Positions 1 through 9,007 are shown, counted from the first letter of the stretch. The stretch is DNA of 64,000 nucleotides from JACVRW01 sp038323835 (GCA_038323835.1 JBBQHI010000016.1:1-64000), one strand, 5' to 3'. Notes: a model not told the origin generated them from the sequence alone. Program-made: numbers and translations.

Positions 1-1
1 C

Positions 2-817
2 CGCCTGTACGAGTTTGCCAGGAACGGCCAGCTGCTCTTCCCGGCCATCAACGTCAACGACTCGGTCACGAAGTCGAAGTTCGACAATAAGTACGGTATT
101 CGCCACTCCCTGCCAGACGGCCTCAACCGTGCAACCGATGTACTCATCGGCGGCAAGGTCGTTTTCGTCGCCGGCTACGGCGATGTCGGCAAGGGCTGTG
201 CCGAGGCCATGCGCGGCCAAGGCGCTCGCGTGATCGTCTCGGAGATCGACCCGATCTGTGCGCTTCAGGCCGCCATGGACGGCTATCAAGTCACCACGAT
301 TGAGAAGGTGCTCGGCGACGTCGACATCTTCGTCAGTGCCACCGGCAACGAGAACGTCATCACCCTCGAACACCTCACCGGCATGAAGCACCTGGCGATC
401 GTGGCGAACGTCGGTCACTTCGATAACGAGATCGACATGGCTGGCCTTGAATCGCTGGCTGGTGCCGAGCGCGTCGAAATCAAGCCGCAGGTCGACGAGT
501 GGCGCCTGCCGAACGGTCGCAGCGTGCTCGTGCTGTCAGAGGGCCGCCTAATGAACCTTGGAAATGCCACCGGGCATCCCTCGTTCGTCATGAGCACTTC
601 GTTCGCCAACCAAGTTCTGGCTCAGATCGAGTTGTGGGTTGACGGCGACAAGTACACGACCGACGTGCACGTGCTCCCGAAGCACCTCGACGAGAAGGTG
701 GCCCGGGCACACCTCGGCGCCCTCGGGGCGAAGCTCACGAAGCTCACGCCCGAGCAGGCCGCCTACATCGGCGTGCCCGTCGACGGCCCGTACAAGTCGG
801 ATCATTACCGCTATTAG
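2..817 (+). CDS. ahcY: Adenosylhomocysteinase, long form, 3' part only
   Basis: Hydrolyses S-adenosylhomocysteine to adenosine and homocysteine in the cytosolic methyl cycle. The reading frame is open from base 2, so the N-terminal substrate domain lies outside the window. Visible are the catalytic segment NDSVTKSKFDN (Lys and Asp-Asn intact), the NAD-binding glycine loop GYGDVGKG, and the C-terminal tail ending KSDHYRY, which reaches into the partner subunit's NAD site in the long-form family. Codon use is looser than in neighbours (GGT, ATT, CGT, GCA and GTA occur), which may indicate different ancestry. A hairpin repeat starts directly after the stop, then a short-form paralogue follows. 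Confidence 0.95.
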   Translation, partial: RLYEFARNGQLLFPAINVNDSVTKSKFDNKYGIRHSLPDGLNRATDVLIGGKVVFVAGYGDVGKGCAEAMRGQGARVIVSEIDPICALQAAMDGYQVTTIEKVLGDVDIFVSATGNENVITLEHLTGMKHLAIVANVGHFDNEIDMAGLESLAGAERVEIKPQVDEWRLPNGRSVLVLSEGRLMNLGNATGHPSFVMSTSFANQVLAQIELWVDGDKYTTDVHVLPKHLDEKVARAHLGALGAKLTKLTPEQAAYIGVPVDGPYKSDHYRY

Positions 818-861
818 GTGCTGCGGGGCTCCGCCCGATCACCGATCGGGCTCCGCTCCTC
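818..861 (+). repeat. Dispersed hairpin repeat, copy 1
   Basis: Contains the perfect stem GCCCGATC (833-840), loop ACC, GATCGGGC (844-851), followed by the conserved flank CTCCGCTCCTC. It begins right after the ahcY stop codon. The left flank is diverged from other copies. It could act as a terminator or mRNA 3'-end stabiliser; there is no T-tract. Confidence 0.8.
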
Positions 862-883
862 GCTGGGCCGCTGAGGGCATGAC

Positions 884-2146
884 GTGAGTCTGAGCTCAGA
901 CATAACCGATCCGGGTCTCGCCTCCGCGGGGGCGGCCCGGATCGATTGGGCGGAGGGCCAGATGCCGGTCCTCCGCTCGATCCGCCGGCGCCTCGAGGAG
1001 GAGCGGCCGCTGGAAGGCGTGAAGGTGGCCGCCTGCCTGCATGTCACGGCGGAGACGGCGAACCTGATGCGCTCACTGGCCGCGGGCGGGGCGCTCCCGG
1101 CGCTCTGCTCGGCCAACCCGCTCACCACGCAGGACGAGGTGGCCGCCGCGCTGGTGGAGGCGGGGGTGCCGGTGCAGGCCCGACGCGCCGAGGACGCCGC
1201 CTCCTACGCCGAGCACGTTGAGGCGCTGGCGGGCTGGGGGCCTGCGGTGACGCTGGACGACGGCGCCGACCTGCTGGTGGCACTGCACGAGCGGGGCGAG
1301 GCGGACGCGCTCCGCGGCGGGGCGGAGGAGACCACCACCGGCCTGCTGCGCATTCGCCGGCTGGAGGCCGAGGGGCGCCTGCGCTGCCCGGTGCTGGCCG
1401 TGAACGAGTCGCGCACCGAGCGCACCTTCAACGACCGTCACGGCACGGGCCAGTCGGCGCTCGACGGCATCCTGCGGGCCACGAACCTGCTGCTGGCCGG
1501 CCGGGCGCTGGTGCTGCTCGGATACGGAGCCACCGGCCGCGGGATCGCCCAGCGGGCGCGGGGCGCGGGGGCCGCGGTGATCGTGTGCGAGGTGGACCCC
1601 GTGCGGGCGTTGGAGGCGCGCATGGAGGGATACGAGGTGATGCCGGCCCTGGCGGCCGCCGAGCGCGGCGAGCTCTTCGTGACCGTGACCGGCTCCCGTG
1701 GGGTCCTCGGCCGGGAGCACTTCGAGCGCATGAAGGACGGCGCCGTGCTGGCCAACGCCGGGCACTTCGACGTAGAGATCGACCTCGATGCGCTCAACAG
1801 CCTGGCCGCGGGCAGGGTGCGGGACGTGCTCCCGCTGGTGCAGCAGTACGACCTGGGAGGCAAGCGGCTCAACCTGCTGGCCCAGGGCCGCGTGGTGAAC
1901 CTGGCAGCGGGCCAGGGGCATCCCTCCGCGGCCATGGACCTGAGCTTCGCCAACCTCGCCCTGGGGGTGGAGCACCTGGCGCTGGCCGGCGACACGCTCG
2001 AGAACCGGGTGCTGGACGTGCCCCGGGATATCGATGACGAGATCGCGCGGCTGAAGCTCGAGTCGCTGGGCGTGGCCATCGACACGCTCACGCCCGACCA
2101 GGAGGCCTATCTGAGCGCCTGGACCGGCCGCGCCCCCATCGCCTGA
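884..2146 (+). CDS. Short-form adenosylhomocysteinase-like protein with altered active site
   Basis: A 420-residue protein resembling the short, thermophile/archaeal-type SAH hydrolases (no 40-residue insert, no KSDHYRY tail; ends at LTPDQEAYLSAW). The substrate-domain residues His53 (CLHVTAET), Asp126 (LDDGADL) and Glu149 (EETTTG) are present and the NAD loop GYGATGRG (213-220) is intact. The segment that should read K...FDN reads VNESRTERTFNDRHG: the catalytic Lys is Glu179 and Asp-Asn is swapped to Asn183-Asp184. In the family that Lys/Asp pair drives 3'-oxidation of the ribose, so ordinary hydrolase activity is doubtful. It may bind NAD and a nucleoside without turnover, or act on another substrate. 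Start GTG follows a GAGGG ribosome site. Confidence 0.85.
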   Translation: MSLSSDITDPGLASAGAARIDWAEGQMPVLRSIRRRLEEERPLEGVKVAACLHVTAETANLMRSLAAGGALPALCSANPLTTQDEVAAALVEAGVPVQARRAEDAASYAEHVEALAGWGPAVTLDDGADLLVALHERGEADALRGGAEETTTGLLRIRRLEAEGRLRCPVLAVNESRTERTFNDRHGTGQSALDGILRATNLLLAGRALVLLGYGATGRGIAQRARGAGAAVIVCEVDPVRALEARMEGYEVMPALAAAERGELFVTVTGSRGVLGREHFERMKDGAVLANAGHFDVEIDLDALNSLAAGRVRDVLPLVQQYDLGGKRLNLLAQGRVVNLAAGQGHPSAAMDLSFANLALGVEHLALAGDTLENRVLDVPRDIDDEIARLKLESLGVAIDTLTPDQEAYLSAWTGRAPIA

Positions 2147-2295
2147 GCCCGGCGCCCGGCCCGGAGTCGACCTACGCCGCTGGTACAACGCCTCGGACGC
2201 CCGTACGATGGGCGTTCGCCGCCGGTTCAGTGCGGCGCTAAACCTGCCGAATCAGAGACGGCCGATTCGGCGAGAGCTATCTGGGGAGGAAGTCT

Positions 2296-2766
2296 GTGGA
2301 TATGTCGCGGCTGAGCCGGGGCGAGTTGATTGCCGGAGCGAGCGGTCTCGCGCTCCTGGTGGTGATGTTCCTTCCGTGGTACGGCGTCGACGTGAGCGTC
2401 GGCGGCTTCTCCGCGAGTGAGAGCGGGAACGCGTGGGAGGTCTTCTCCTACATCGACATCGTGCTGTTCCTCGTCGCCGCGGTGGCGATCGGGCTTGCGG
2501 TGGCGCGCCTTGCCGACGTGGCCCTTCCGCCCGACCTGCCGGTTGCGCAGATCGTCGCGGGAGCCGGGGCGCTGGCGGTGCTGCTCGTCCTGTACCGGAT
2601 CATTGACGTGCCGGGACCGGACATTTCCGCGACCGTCGACTTCGGGCGCAAGATCGGCCTGTTCCTCGGCCTGATCGCCGCGGGCGGCGTGGCCTACGGC
2701 GGCTATCTCTCGATGGGCGAGTCCCCGCGGACGGCGAACGAGCCGCCCGCCGTGCCCGTGCAGTAG
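2296..2766 (+). CDS. Small four-helix membrane protein of unknown function
   Basis: 156 residues with four hydrophobic stretches (about 10-30, 50-75, 84-104, 119-140), so an integral membrane protein, and a short polar Pro-rich tail. I do not recognise a named family. The start is GTG at 2296, seven bases after a GGAGG ribosome site; the ATG six bases further is too far from it. It stands alone between the ahcY-like gene and a convergent acetyltransferase. Confidence 0.7.
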   Translation: MDMSRLSRGELIAGASGLALLVVMFLPWYGVDVSVGGFSASESGNAWEVFSYIDIVLFLVAAVAIGLAVARLADVALPPDLPVAQIVAGAGALAVLLVLYRIIDVPGPDISATVDFGRKIGLFLGLIAAGGVAYGGYLSMGESPRTANEPPAVPVQ

Positions 2767-2782
2767 GAAAAGGAAGCTCGGG

Positions 2783-3250
2783 CTACACGCCGAGCGAGTA
2801 GTCGAGCCAGCGCTCGTCGCGCGCTCCGCCCACGCGGTCATAGACCTTCTGGGCGCGGTGGTTGTCGTGCGCCGTGGTCCACTCGAGGCTCGTGCCCCCG
2901 TGAGACCGGACGCGCTCCGCGCAGGCGCGGATCAGCGCATCGGCCGCGCCCGCGCCGCGAGCGTCCTCGTCCACGAACAGATCGTTCATGACTCCGATGC
3001 GCGACGCGCTGAGGGTTGACCAGGTCCAGAGCACCGTGGCGAACCCGATCGCCCGCCCGGAGGCGTCGCGGGCCACGAGCTGAATCCCCTCGCGCTCGGG
3101 ATCGGCGATCAGCGCCCGGGACATGGCCAGCAGGCGGGCGTCCGAGGGCGCGACTTCGTAGAAGTCGCAGTAGCCGCGCAGCAGGGGGAGGAGGTCCGGA
3201 AGATCGGCCTCCGCGGCCAGGCCGATATCGAGGTCGCTCACCGGCGGCAC
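2783..3250 (-). CDS. GNAT-family N-acetyltransferase
   Basis: 155-residue single-domain acetyltransferase. The acetyl-CoA loop is represented by RGAGAADALI (motif A, about 96-105) after the beta-4 strand GVMNDLFVDE, and motif B by HDNHRAQKVYDRVG. Substrate unknown. The GTG start lies one base after the stop of the upstream GGDEF/HD-GYP gene, so both are probably co-transcribed from the far side of that gene. Confidence 0.85.
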   Translation of the reverse strand: MPPVSDLDIGLAAEADLPDLLPLLRGYCDFYEVAPSDARLLAMSRALIADPEREGIQLVARDASGRAIGFATVLWTWSTLSASRIGVMNDLFVDEDARGAGAADALIRACAERVRSHGGTSLEWTTAHDNHRAQKVYDRVGGARDERWLDYSLGV

Positions 3251-3251
3251 G

Positions 3252-5840
3252 CTAGCGCGCCGCCACCTTCTCCAACGCCCTGGGCCTGAGGGCCAGCACC
3301 TCGATCAACGCGGTCACGACGTCGGGGTCGAACTGCGTGCCCGAGCCGCGCACCAGCTCGCCGAGCGCCTCGTCGTGCGACATCGGCTCGCGGTACGGGC
3401 GCTCGGTGATCATCGCGTTGTAGGCGTCGCAGGCGAAGATGATGCGGCTGCCGGCCGGGATGTCGCGGCCGGCCAGCCCGTCCGGGTAGCCGAGCCCATC
3501 CCAGCGCTCATGCTCGTGGCGCACCAGCGGGGCGATGGGCGCGAGCTCCGGGGTCCGGAGGAGGATGCGCTCCCCGATCACAGGGTGCTGGCGCATCACC
3601 TCCCACTCGCCGTCGTCGAGCGGCCCGGCCTTGTAGAGGATGTCGTTGGGGATGGCCACCTTCCCCACGTCGTGGAGCATCGCGCCGTCGCGCACGTTCG
3701 CGGTGTCCGAGCGGGGGAGTCCGAGGCGCTCGGCCACGGCGCAGGCCAGGTCCACCACATCGCGGGAGTGGGCGAGCGTGTAGTTGTCGCGGGCGTCGAT
3801 GGCCGCGGCCAGCGCGGCCACGGCGTTGCGCGAGCCGCCCTCGGACTGGCCGAGAAGCACAGTCATAGCCTGTCCCACCACCATCTCCGTGAGCCGCACG
3901 CTCGTGCGCGGGAACTCCGTGCCCGAGTGGCGCAGGAGGAGCACGCCGCGGACCTCGCCCGCGCGTGCCACGCCCACCGCCGCGAAGGACCCCTGCGGAT
4001 CCGCGTAGGTCGCGTCGGGTGCCTCGATCCCGAGCGCACGGCGAAGCTCGGCCAGCGAGCTGCGCGCGATCGACCCGCTGCGCAGGCGCTCCAACAGCTC
4101 CTCAAAGGGCACCACGAGCATCGGGCGGAACGCCGCGGGAGCGGGATCGCCGGGGGCGCGGACCCCGGCGATGCGGGTCAGCCCGGCCATGTCCGCGCGC
4201 TCGTAGAGCGCCACCTCCTGGAGCCCGAGCTCCCTCCGGATGAAGGACGGGAGCACGTCGATGACCTCACTCGGCTGGTCGCAGCGGGCCACCATGCTCC
4301 AGAACGAGTTCATGAGCTGCGACGGCGCGCTGCCCGTCTCGAGCCCGGCTAGCTCCAGCTCGGCGCGCGAGCTGGCCACCACGAGCGAGTCCTTGCCCCG
4401 GCGCTTGGCCAGCAGGAGCGCGCGGTCCGCGCGATCCAGCAGGTCGCCCGCAGTGAGCGGCTCGGCCCACTGGGCGATGCCGACGGACGCGGTCACGGGC
4501 ATTCCCAGGTCTCCGAACGCCAGGCCGGTGCGGGCCACGCACGCGCGCAGGCGGTGGGCCGCGCGCACACCGCCGGCCTCGTCGGTGTCGGGCAGCAGCA
4601 CCACGAACTCGTCGCCCCCGTAGCGGGCCACGCCGTCGTAGGGCCGGAACTCGGCGTCCAGCGCCGTGGCCACCCGCTTCAGGATCTCGTCTCCCACCAG
4701 GTGCCCGTGCCGGTCGTTGATGGGCTTGAAGTTGTCGAGGTCCGCGAGCAGGCAGGTGAGCCCCGCCTCGCTGCGCCGGGCGCGCCAGATCTCCTCGGCG
4801 GTGCGCACCTGGATGGCGCCGTGGTTCATCAGGCCGGTGAGCGAGTCGGTGCGCGCGGCGGCCCGGGCCGCCTCGAACGCCTCCGCCTTGCCGCAGGCCA
4901 CGGCCGCGAGGTTGGCGATTGCCTGGAGAGTGGTGAGGTCCTCGGCCTCCACCCGACGCACGGAGAAGAAGGCCACCGAGAGCGCTCCCCGCAGCGCGCC
5001 GTTCCAGTACATCGGCACGGACATGGCGGTTCGCACGGAGCGCATCGCGTTCACGCCGGGCACGTCCACCTCGCCCTGGTAGTCGTTGGACACCACCGGC
5101 TCGCCCGACACGAGCACCTGCCCGGCCACGCCCTCTCCGGGTGCGATCCGGTATCCCCACCAGTCGGACTCGCCGGTCAGGCCCTGCGCGGCCACGGCCA
5201 CGCCGCCGCTCTCGGCATCACCCAGGTAAACGCCGCTGAGGTCGGCCCCCAGGGCCACATTCACCTCGCGGCAGAGGGTGTCCAGCACCTCGGGCCGCTC
5301 GAGGGTCTCGTTCAGGGTGCCCGCGGCGCGGGCGATGGCTGCCTGGGTCTCCGCCTGGGCGGCCAGCCGAGTGCGCAGGGCCAGCGCGGCGAGCCCTCCG
5401 GCGGCCTGGTTGGCCATCGTGTGGACCAGGTCCACCTCCTCGTCCGCGAAGCGGCGGGACGACGAGCTCAGCAGCAGCACCACCGCGCGCACCGCGCGCT
5501 CGTAGCTGAGCGGCACGTAGAGCATGCTCGCCACGTTGAAGCGCTCGGTGAGCTCGCCGGACACGATCTCCGAGTTGCGGGCGTCGAAGACGTTCAGGGG
5601 AGCGCCCGTGGCCAGCACGCGGTGCACCCCGCTGGGCCGGTCGAAGGGCACCACGTAGGGGTCGCGCTCGCCTACGGTCCCGTCGGGGCGCTGCTCGTAG
5701 ACGGTGCCCCGGCCCACGGTGTCGCGGTCCGCCAGCTGGCAGACGTGGACCGAGTCGATGCCGAAGGCTCCGAAGAGCTCGGCGGCGAGGGTCCTGAAGA
5801 TTACGCCCGGTTCCGCCGCATCCACGGCGGCAAAGGACAT
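3252..5840 (-). CDS. GAF-GAF-GGDEF-GAF-HD-GYP cyclic-di-GMP protein
   Basis: 862 residues combining synthesis and breakdown modules for c-di-GMP. Domains: GAF-like sensor about 15-160, GAF about 180-320, GGDEF about 330-490, a third GAF-like region about 510-665, HD-GYP about 675-850. The cyclase signature GGDEF (408-412) is intact and preceded by exactly five residues by the inhibitory I-site RPYD (399-402). In the phosphodiesterase domain HD (723-724) and GYP (784-786) are intact. No membrane segments, so a soluble sensor. Both activities look competent, so the GAF domains presumably decide the direction. Transcribed divergently from the sugar pyrophosphorylase gene and leading into a GNAT gene. 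Confidence 0.92.
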   Translation of the reverse strand: MSFAAVDAAEPGVIFRTLAAELFGAFGIDSVHVCQLADRDTVGRGTVYEQRPDGTVGERDPYVVPFDRPSGVHRVLATGAPLNVFDARNSEIVSGELTERFNVASMLYVPLSYERAVRAVVLLLSSSSRRFADEEVDLVHTMANQAAGGLAALALRTRLAAQAETQAAIARAAGTLNETLERPEVLDTLCREVNVALGADLSGVYLGDAESGGVAVAAQGLTGESDWWGYRIAPGEGVAGQVLVSGEPVVSNDYQGEVDVPGVNAMRSVRTAMSVPMYWNGALRGALSVAFFSVRRVEAEDLTTLQAIANLAAVACGKAEAFEAARAAARTDSLTGLMNHGAIQVRTAEEIWRARRSEAGLTCLLADLDNFKPINDRHGHLVGDEILKRVATALDAEFRPYDGVARYGGDEFVVLLPDTDEAGGVRAAHRLRACVARTGLAFGDLGMPVTASVGIAQWAEPLTAGDLLDRADRALLLAKRRGKDSLVVASSRAELELAGLETGSAPSQLMNSFWSMVARCDQPSEVIDVLPSFIRRELGLQEVALYERADMAGLTRIAGVRAPGDPAPAAFRPMLVVPFEELLERLRSGSIARSSLAELRRALGIEAPDATYADPQGSFAAVGVARAGEVRGVLLLRHSGTEFPRTSVRLTEMVVGQAMTVLLGQSEGGSRNAVAALAAAIDARDNYTLAHSRDVVDLACAVAERLGLPRSDTANVRDGAMLHDVGKVAIPNDILYKAGPLDDGEWEVMRQHPVIGERILLRTPELAPIAPLVRHEHERWDGLGYPDGLAGRDIPAGSRIIFACDAYNAMITERPYREPMSHDEALGELVRGSGTQFDPDVVTALIEVLALRPRALEKVAAR

Positions 5841-5976
5841 ACGGCGAACTCCGGCAAGCCCGGCGGCCGTGATCGGGTCCGTGGCTGAGACGGGTATGGC
5901 TCCTCCTCTGTGTGGAGGGTGGTGGACCCTTTATCGACCGAACGGTCAACTGCTTGAGGCGCATAGGATCGCGGCC

Positions 5977-7341
5977 ATGGACGCCGCCGCCGAGAAGATG
6001 AGAGCCGAGGGCCTGCCTGACGTGGCCGTCGAGACCTTCGACCGCTACCGCTCGCGCCTCGCCTCGGGCGACACGGGCGTGCTGCCCGAGTCCGAGATCG
6101 AGCCCGTGGCGGAGCTCCCAGACGCCGAGGAGCTACCGGACGACCCGGCCGGCGCCGAGGAGGCGCTTCGCCGGGCCGTGGTGATCAAGCTGAACGGCGG
6201 ACTCGGCACCGGCATGGGCATGACCCAGGCGAAGTCGCTGCTGGAGGTGAAGGACGGGCTGACGTTCCTCGACATCATCGCCCGCCAGATCCTCGGGCTG
6301 CGCGAGCGCGCGGGGGCGGCGGTGCCGCTCGTGCTCATGAACAGCTTCGCCACGCGCGACGACTCCCTCGCCGCGCTGGAGCGCTACCCCGATCTCGCCC
6401 TGGAGGGGCTGCCGCTCGACTTCCCGCAGGGACGCGTGCCGAAGCTGCTGGCGGACACGCTCGAGCCCGCCGAGTGGCCCGCGGACCCGAAGCTCGAGTG
6501 GGCGCCCCCGGGCCACGGGGACCTCTACCCTTCGCTCTCCGGGTCGGGGATGCTCGACGCCCTCCTCGAGCGCGGCTTCGAGTACGCCTTCGTGTCGAAC
6601 TCGGACAATCTCGGCGCCACCCTCGACCTGCGCATGCTCGCGTGGTTCGCGCGCGAGGGCATGCCCTTCCTGATGGAGGCCGCCGATCGCACGCCCTCCG
6701 ACCGCAAGGGCGGCCACCTGGCACGGCGTCCCGGCGGCGGGCTGGTGCTGCGGGAGATCGCCCAGACGCCGGACGAGGACGTGGACTCGTTCCAGGACGT
6801 GAGCCGCCACCGCTACTTCAACACCAACACCATCTGGGTGAACCTGCGCGCGCTGGCCCGCGTGCTCGAGGCCAGCGGCGGTGTGATCGAGCTGCCCATG
6901 ATCGTGAACCGCAAGACCGTGGACCCGAAGGACTCCTCCTCGCCCGCGGTGGTGCAGCTGGAGACGGCGATGGGCGCCGCCATCGACGTGTTCGAGGGCG
7001 CGGCCGCCGTGCGCGTGCCCCGCACGCGCTTCGTGCCGGTGAAGGCCACCGGCGACCTGCTGGCGCTGCGCTCGGACGCCTACGTGATGAGCGAGGGCCC
7101 GCGCGTGGAGCTGGCTCCCGAGCGCGCCGGTCAGCCGCCGCTGATCGACCTCGACTCCAAGAACTACAAGCTGCTGGCGGACATGGAACGCCACTTCCCG
7201 TCCGGCCCGCCGTCCCTGATCGGCTGCGAGCGGCTCGAGGTGGAGGGCGACGTGACCTTCGGCGCCGGCGTAACCGTGCGGGGGCGGGTGCGCGTGGAGG
7301 GCCCGCGAACCGTGGAGGACGGGGCGGTCTTGGAGGGCTAG
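5977..7341 (+). CDS. UTP--glucose-1-phosphate uridylyltransferase (UDPGP type)
   Basis: 454-residue nucleotidyltransferase of the eukaryote-like UDPGP family, unrelated in fold details to bacterial GalU. It makes UDP-sugar from UTP and sugar-1-phosphate for glycans. Visible: the nucleotide-binding loop KLNGGLGTGMG (about 71-81), NSFATRDD, the uridine/metal region SNSDNLGATLD, the phosphate-binding FNTNTIWVNL and the conserved NRKTVDPKD. A left-handed beta-helix-like tail (EGDVTFGAGVTVRG) ends the protein. ATG at 5977 is chosen because upstream sequence in frame belongs to the intergenic region shared with the divergent GGDEF gene. Confidence 0.92.
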   Translation: MDAAAEKMRAEGLPDVAVETFDRYRSRLASGDTGVLPESEIEPVAELPDAEELPDDPAGAEEALRRAVVIKLNGGLGTGMGMTQAKSLLEVKDGLTFLDIIARQILGLRERAGAAVPLVLMNSFATRDDSLAALERYPDLALEGLPLDFPQGRVPKLLADTLEPAEWPADPKLEWAPPGHGDLYPSLSGSGMLDALLERGFEYAFVSNSDNLGATLDLRMLAWFAREGMPFLMEAADRTPSDRKGGHLARRPGGGLVLREIAQTPDEDVDSFQDVSRHRYFNTNTIWVNLRALARVLEASGGVIELPMIVNRKTVDPKDSSSPAVVQLETAMGAAIDVFEGAAAVRVPRTRFVPVKATGDLLALRSDAYVMSEGPRVELAPERAGQPPLIDLDSKNYKLLADMERHFPSGPPSLIGCERLEVEGDVTFGAGVTVRGRVRVEGPRTVEDGAVLEG

Positions 7342-7388
7342 GTAGGAGCGGAGGCCCGATCGTTGATCGGGCCGAGCACCGCACCATG
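7342..7388 (-). repeat. Dispersed hairpin repeat, copy 2 (inverted)
   Basis: Reads on the minus strand as CATGGTGCGGTGCTCG then a nine-base stem GGCCCGATC / GATCGGGCC (7353-7373) with a three-base loop. It lies between two convergent genes and, in its own orientation, starts three bases after the ctaG stop. A bidirectional terminator role is plausible. Confidence 0.85.
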
Positions 7389-7391
7389 TCA

Positions 7392-8234
7392 TTAGAGGAT
7401 GCCCGCGCGCTCTTCCAGGCGCTCCCGCCGGAGCTCCTCGGTCTCGGACCGGACCAGCATCCGCACGAACAGGAAGACCAGCACCAGCACGAGCGTGAAC
7501 GACTGCTCGGCCATCATGATCACTCCGCCCACGTTCTGGTCGTCCACGGCGGACAGGCCCCAGATGCGCGGCGCGCGCTCGTAGTAGGGGTAGAGCGCGG
7601 TGCCGCTCCACGTGAGCAGCAGCCCGAGCGCGGCCAGGCCCGCCTTGGCCGAGGCGATGTAGGCCAGCGGCTGCATGCCGGTGAGCGGCCGCCGCATGGG
7701 CACGGGCTGGATCAGGGGCCACCAGAGCGCAACGCCTGCGGTGAAGAAGCAGGCGTGCTCGAAGATGTGGAGGGCGGGGTTCTCCACCGCCGCGTCGTAG
7801 AGGGCGGGGATGTGCCAGACGTACATGAGCCCGAGCCAGAGAACGATGCCGGTGGCCGGGCTGGCGAAGGGGCCGAGCGCGCGCTCCACGCGCTGGAGGC
7901 GCCGGGTGGCCGGCCGCATGATCACTCGCGAGAGCGAGAGCAGGAACAGCAGCGGCGCGATGTCGCCGAGCAGCACGTGCTGGACCATGTGGGCGGAGAA
8001 GAGGTAGTTGTCCCCCAGGCGGTCGATGGGGGAGACGAGCGCCGCCAGCAGCGCCAGCATCGCGCCGGCGAAGGCCACGGCCTGGCGCGGCCCGGCGCCG
8101 CGTCCCCCGGCCTCGCGCCGCGCCGACCGGAAGCGCCACACGTAGATCACCACCACGAGCGTGAGCGGAGCCAGCACGGCGGGGTCCGGCAGCCAGTGGA
8201 GCTGGGGGTGCGTCGCTCCTTCGTAACCCGGCAC
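7392..8234 (-). CDS. ctaG: Cytochrome c oxidase assembly factor CtaG
   Basis: 280 residues of the caa3-type CtaG family, needed for copper delivery/assembly of cytochrome oxidase at the membrane. About seven hydrophobic helices are visible, with the family hallmarks SAHMVQHVLLGDIAPLL, LWLGLMYVWHIPALYDAA and HIFEHACFFTAGVALWW containing conserved His residues. It converges on the sugar pyrophosphorylase gene and is divergent from comF. No oxidase subunit gene is in the window. Confidence 0.92.
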   Translation of the reverse strand: MPGYEGATHPQLHWLPDPAVLAPLTLVVVIYVWRFRSARREAGGRGAGPRQAVAFAGAMLALLAALVSPIDRLGDNYLFSAHMVQHVLLGDIAPLLFLLSLSRVIMRPATRRLQRVERALGPFASPATGIVLWLGLMYVWHIPALYDAAVENPALHIFEHACFFTAGVALWWPLIQPVPMRRPLTGMQPLAYIASAKAGLAALGLLLTWSGTALYPYYERAPRIWGLSAVDDQNVGGVIMMAEQSFTLVLVLVFLFVRMLVRSETEELRRERLEERAGIL

Positions 8235-8293
8235 GCACGCGATTGTGGCAGTGGAGTGCCCACAGGTAACGCCCGGCGCGCCAGGCTCGGCCT

Positions 8294-8929
8294 GTGCGCT
8301 CCACGCTCGCCTCGCTCCTCGCCCCGCCGCTCTGCTGGGGTTGCCGCGGCCCCGCCGGCCGGACCGGCCCGCTGTGCCGGGCCTGCTCGGGCGAGCTCAC
8401 CCGCCTGCCGCCGGATCTGGTGCCGGCCTCCGGCGTGCCCGCCTTCGCCGCGGTGGCCTACGAGGGGCCGGCGCGCGAGCTCGTGCGCGCGCTGAAGTTC
8501 AGGGCCGCGCTCGGAATCGCCCCGGCCATGGCGGCGGCGATCGTGGCCGGGGCGCCGGAGGGCCTCCTTCTCGACGGATCCGTCCTCGTGCCGGTGCCCC
8601 TCCATCCCCGCCGTGCGCGCGGGCGCGGGTTCAACCAGGCCGGGGTGCTGGCCGAGGCGGTGGCCTTCCGCACCGGCCTTGCGGTCGTGCCTCTGCTGCG
8701 GCGCGGGGGCAGCTCGGGGTCCCAGGTGGGCCGGGGAAGGGGGGAGCGCGCACTCGCCCTCCGCGGGTCGATGGCTGTCCGCGACGGGGTGCCAGCGCCT
8801 CCTCGGGCGGTGCTCGTGGACGACGTGGTCACCACCGGCGCCACGCTCGCCGGGTGCGCCGGCGCCCTGCGGCAAGCGGGGTGCCGGGAGGTCCTCGGCG
8901 TCGCCTATGCGCGGACTCCCGGGCGATAG
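8294..8929 (+). CDS. comF: ComF family phosphoribosyltransferase
   Basis: 211 residues. N-terminal zinc-finger cysteines CWGC and CRAC (about 14-31) precede a type I phosphoribosyltransferase domain with the PRPP loop VLVDDVVTTGAT (about 174-185) and the conserved PLHPRRARGRGFNQA. Family members take part in natural transformation or nucleotide salvage; the exact role here is not shown. A TfoX-domain gene occurs 8 kb away but no other competence genes are seen. Confidence 0.9.
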   Translation: MRSTLASLLAPPLCWGCRGPAGRTGPLCRACSGELTRLPPDLVPASGVPAFAAVAYEGPARELVRALKFRAALGIAPAMAAAIVAGAPEGLLLDGSVLVPVPLHPRRARGRGFNQAGVLAEAVAFRTGLAVVPLLRRGGSSGSQVGRGRGERALALRGSMAVRDGVPAPPRAVLVDDVVTTGATLAGCAGALRQAGCREVLGVAYARTPGR

Positions 8930-8946
8930 GTCCAGACCCCTTCCCT

Positions 8947-8975
8947 CCTTCGATGGCGGCCACTACCATCGAAGG
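8947..8975. promoter_or_regulatory. Perfect 10-bp inverted repeat between comF and hpf
   Basis: CCTTCGATGG (8947-8956) pairs exactly with CCATCGAAGG (8966-8975) over a nine-base spacer. It lies 18 bases after comF and 33 before hpf. With no T-tract it is either a rho-type hairpin terminator for comF or an operator/leader hairpin for the hibernation factor gene. Confidence 0.5.
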
Positions 8976-9007
8976 CGCTCTCCAACTCGCCGATTCGAGG
9001 AGGCTCG

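Noticed and set aside
818..883. An SAH riboswitch before the second ahcY-like gene
   Set aside because: Only 66 bases are available and they are explained by the hairpin repeat and ribosome site; no SAH-aptamer layout is visible.
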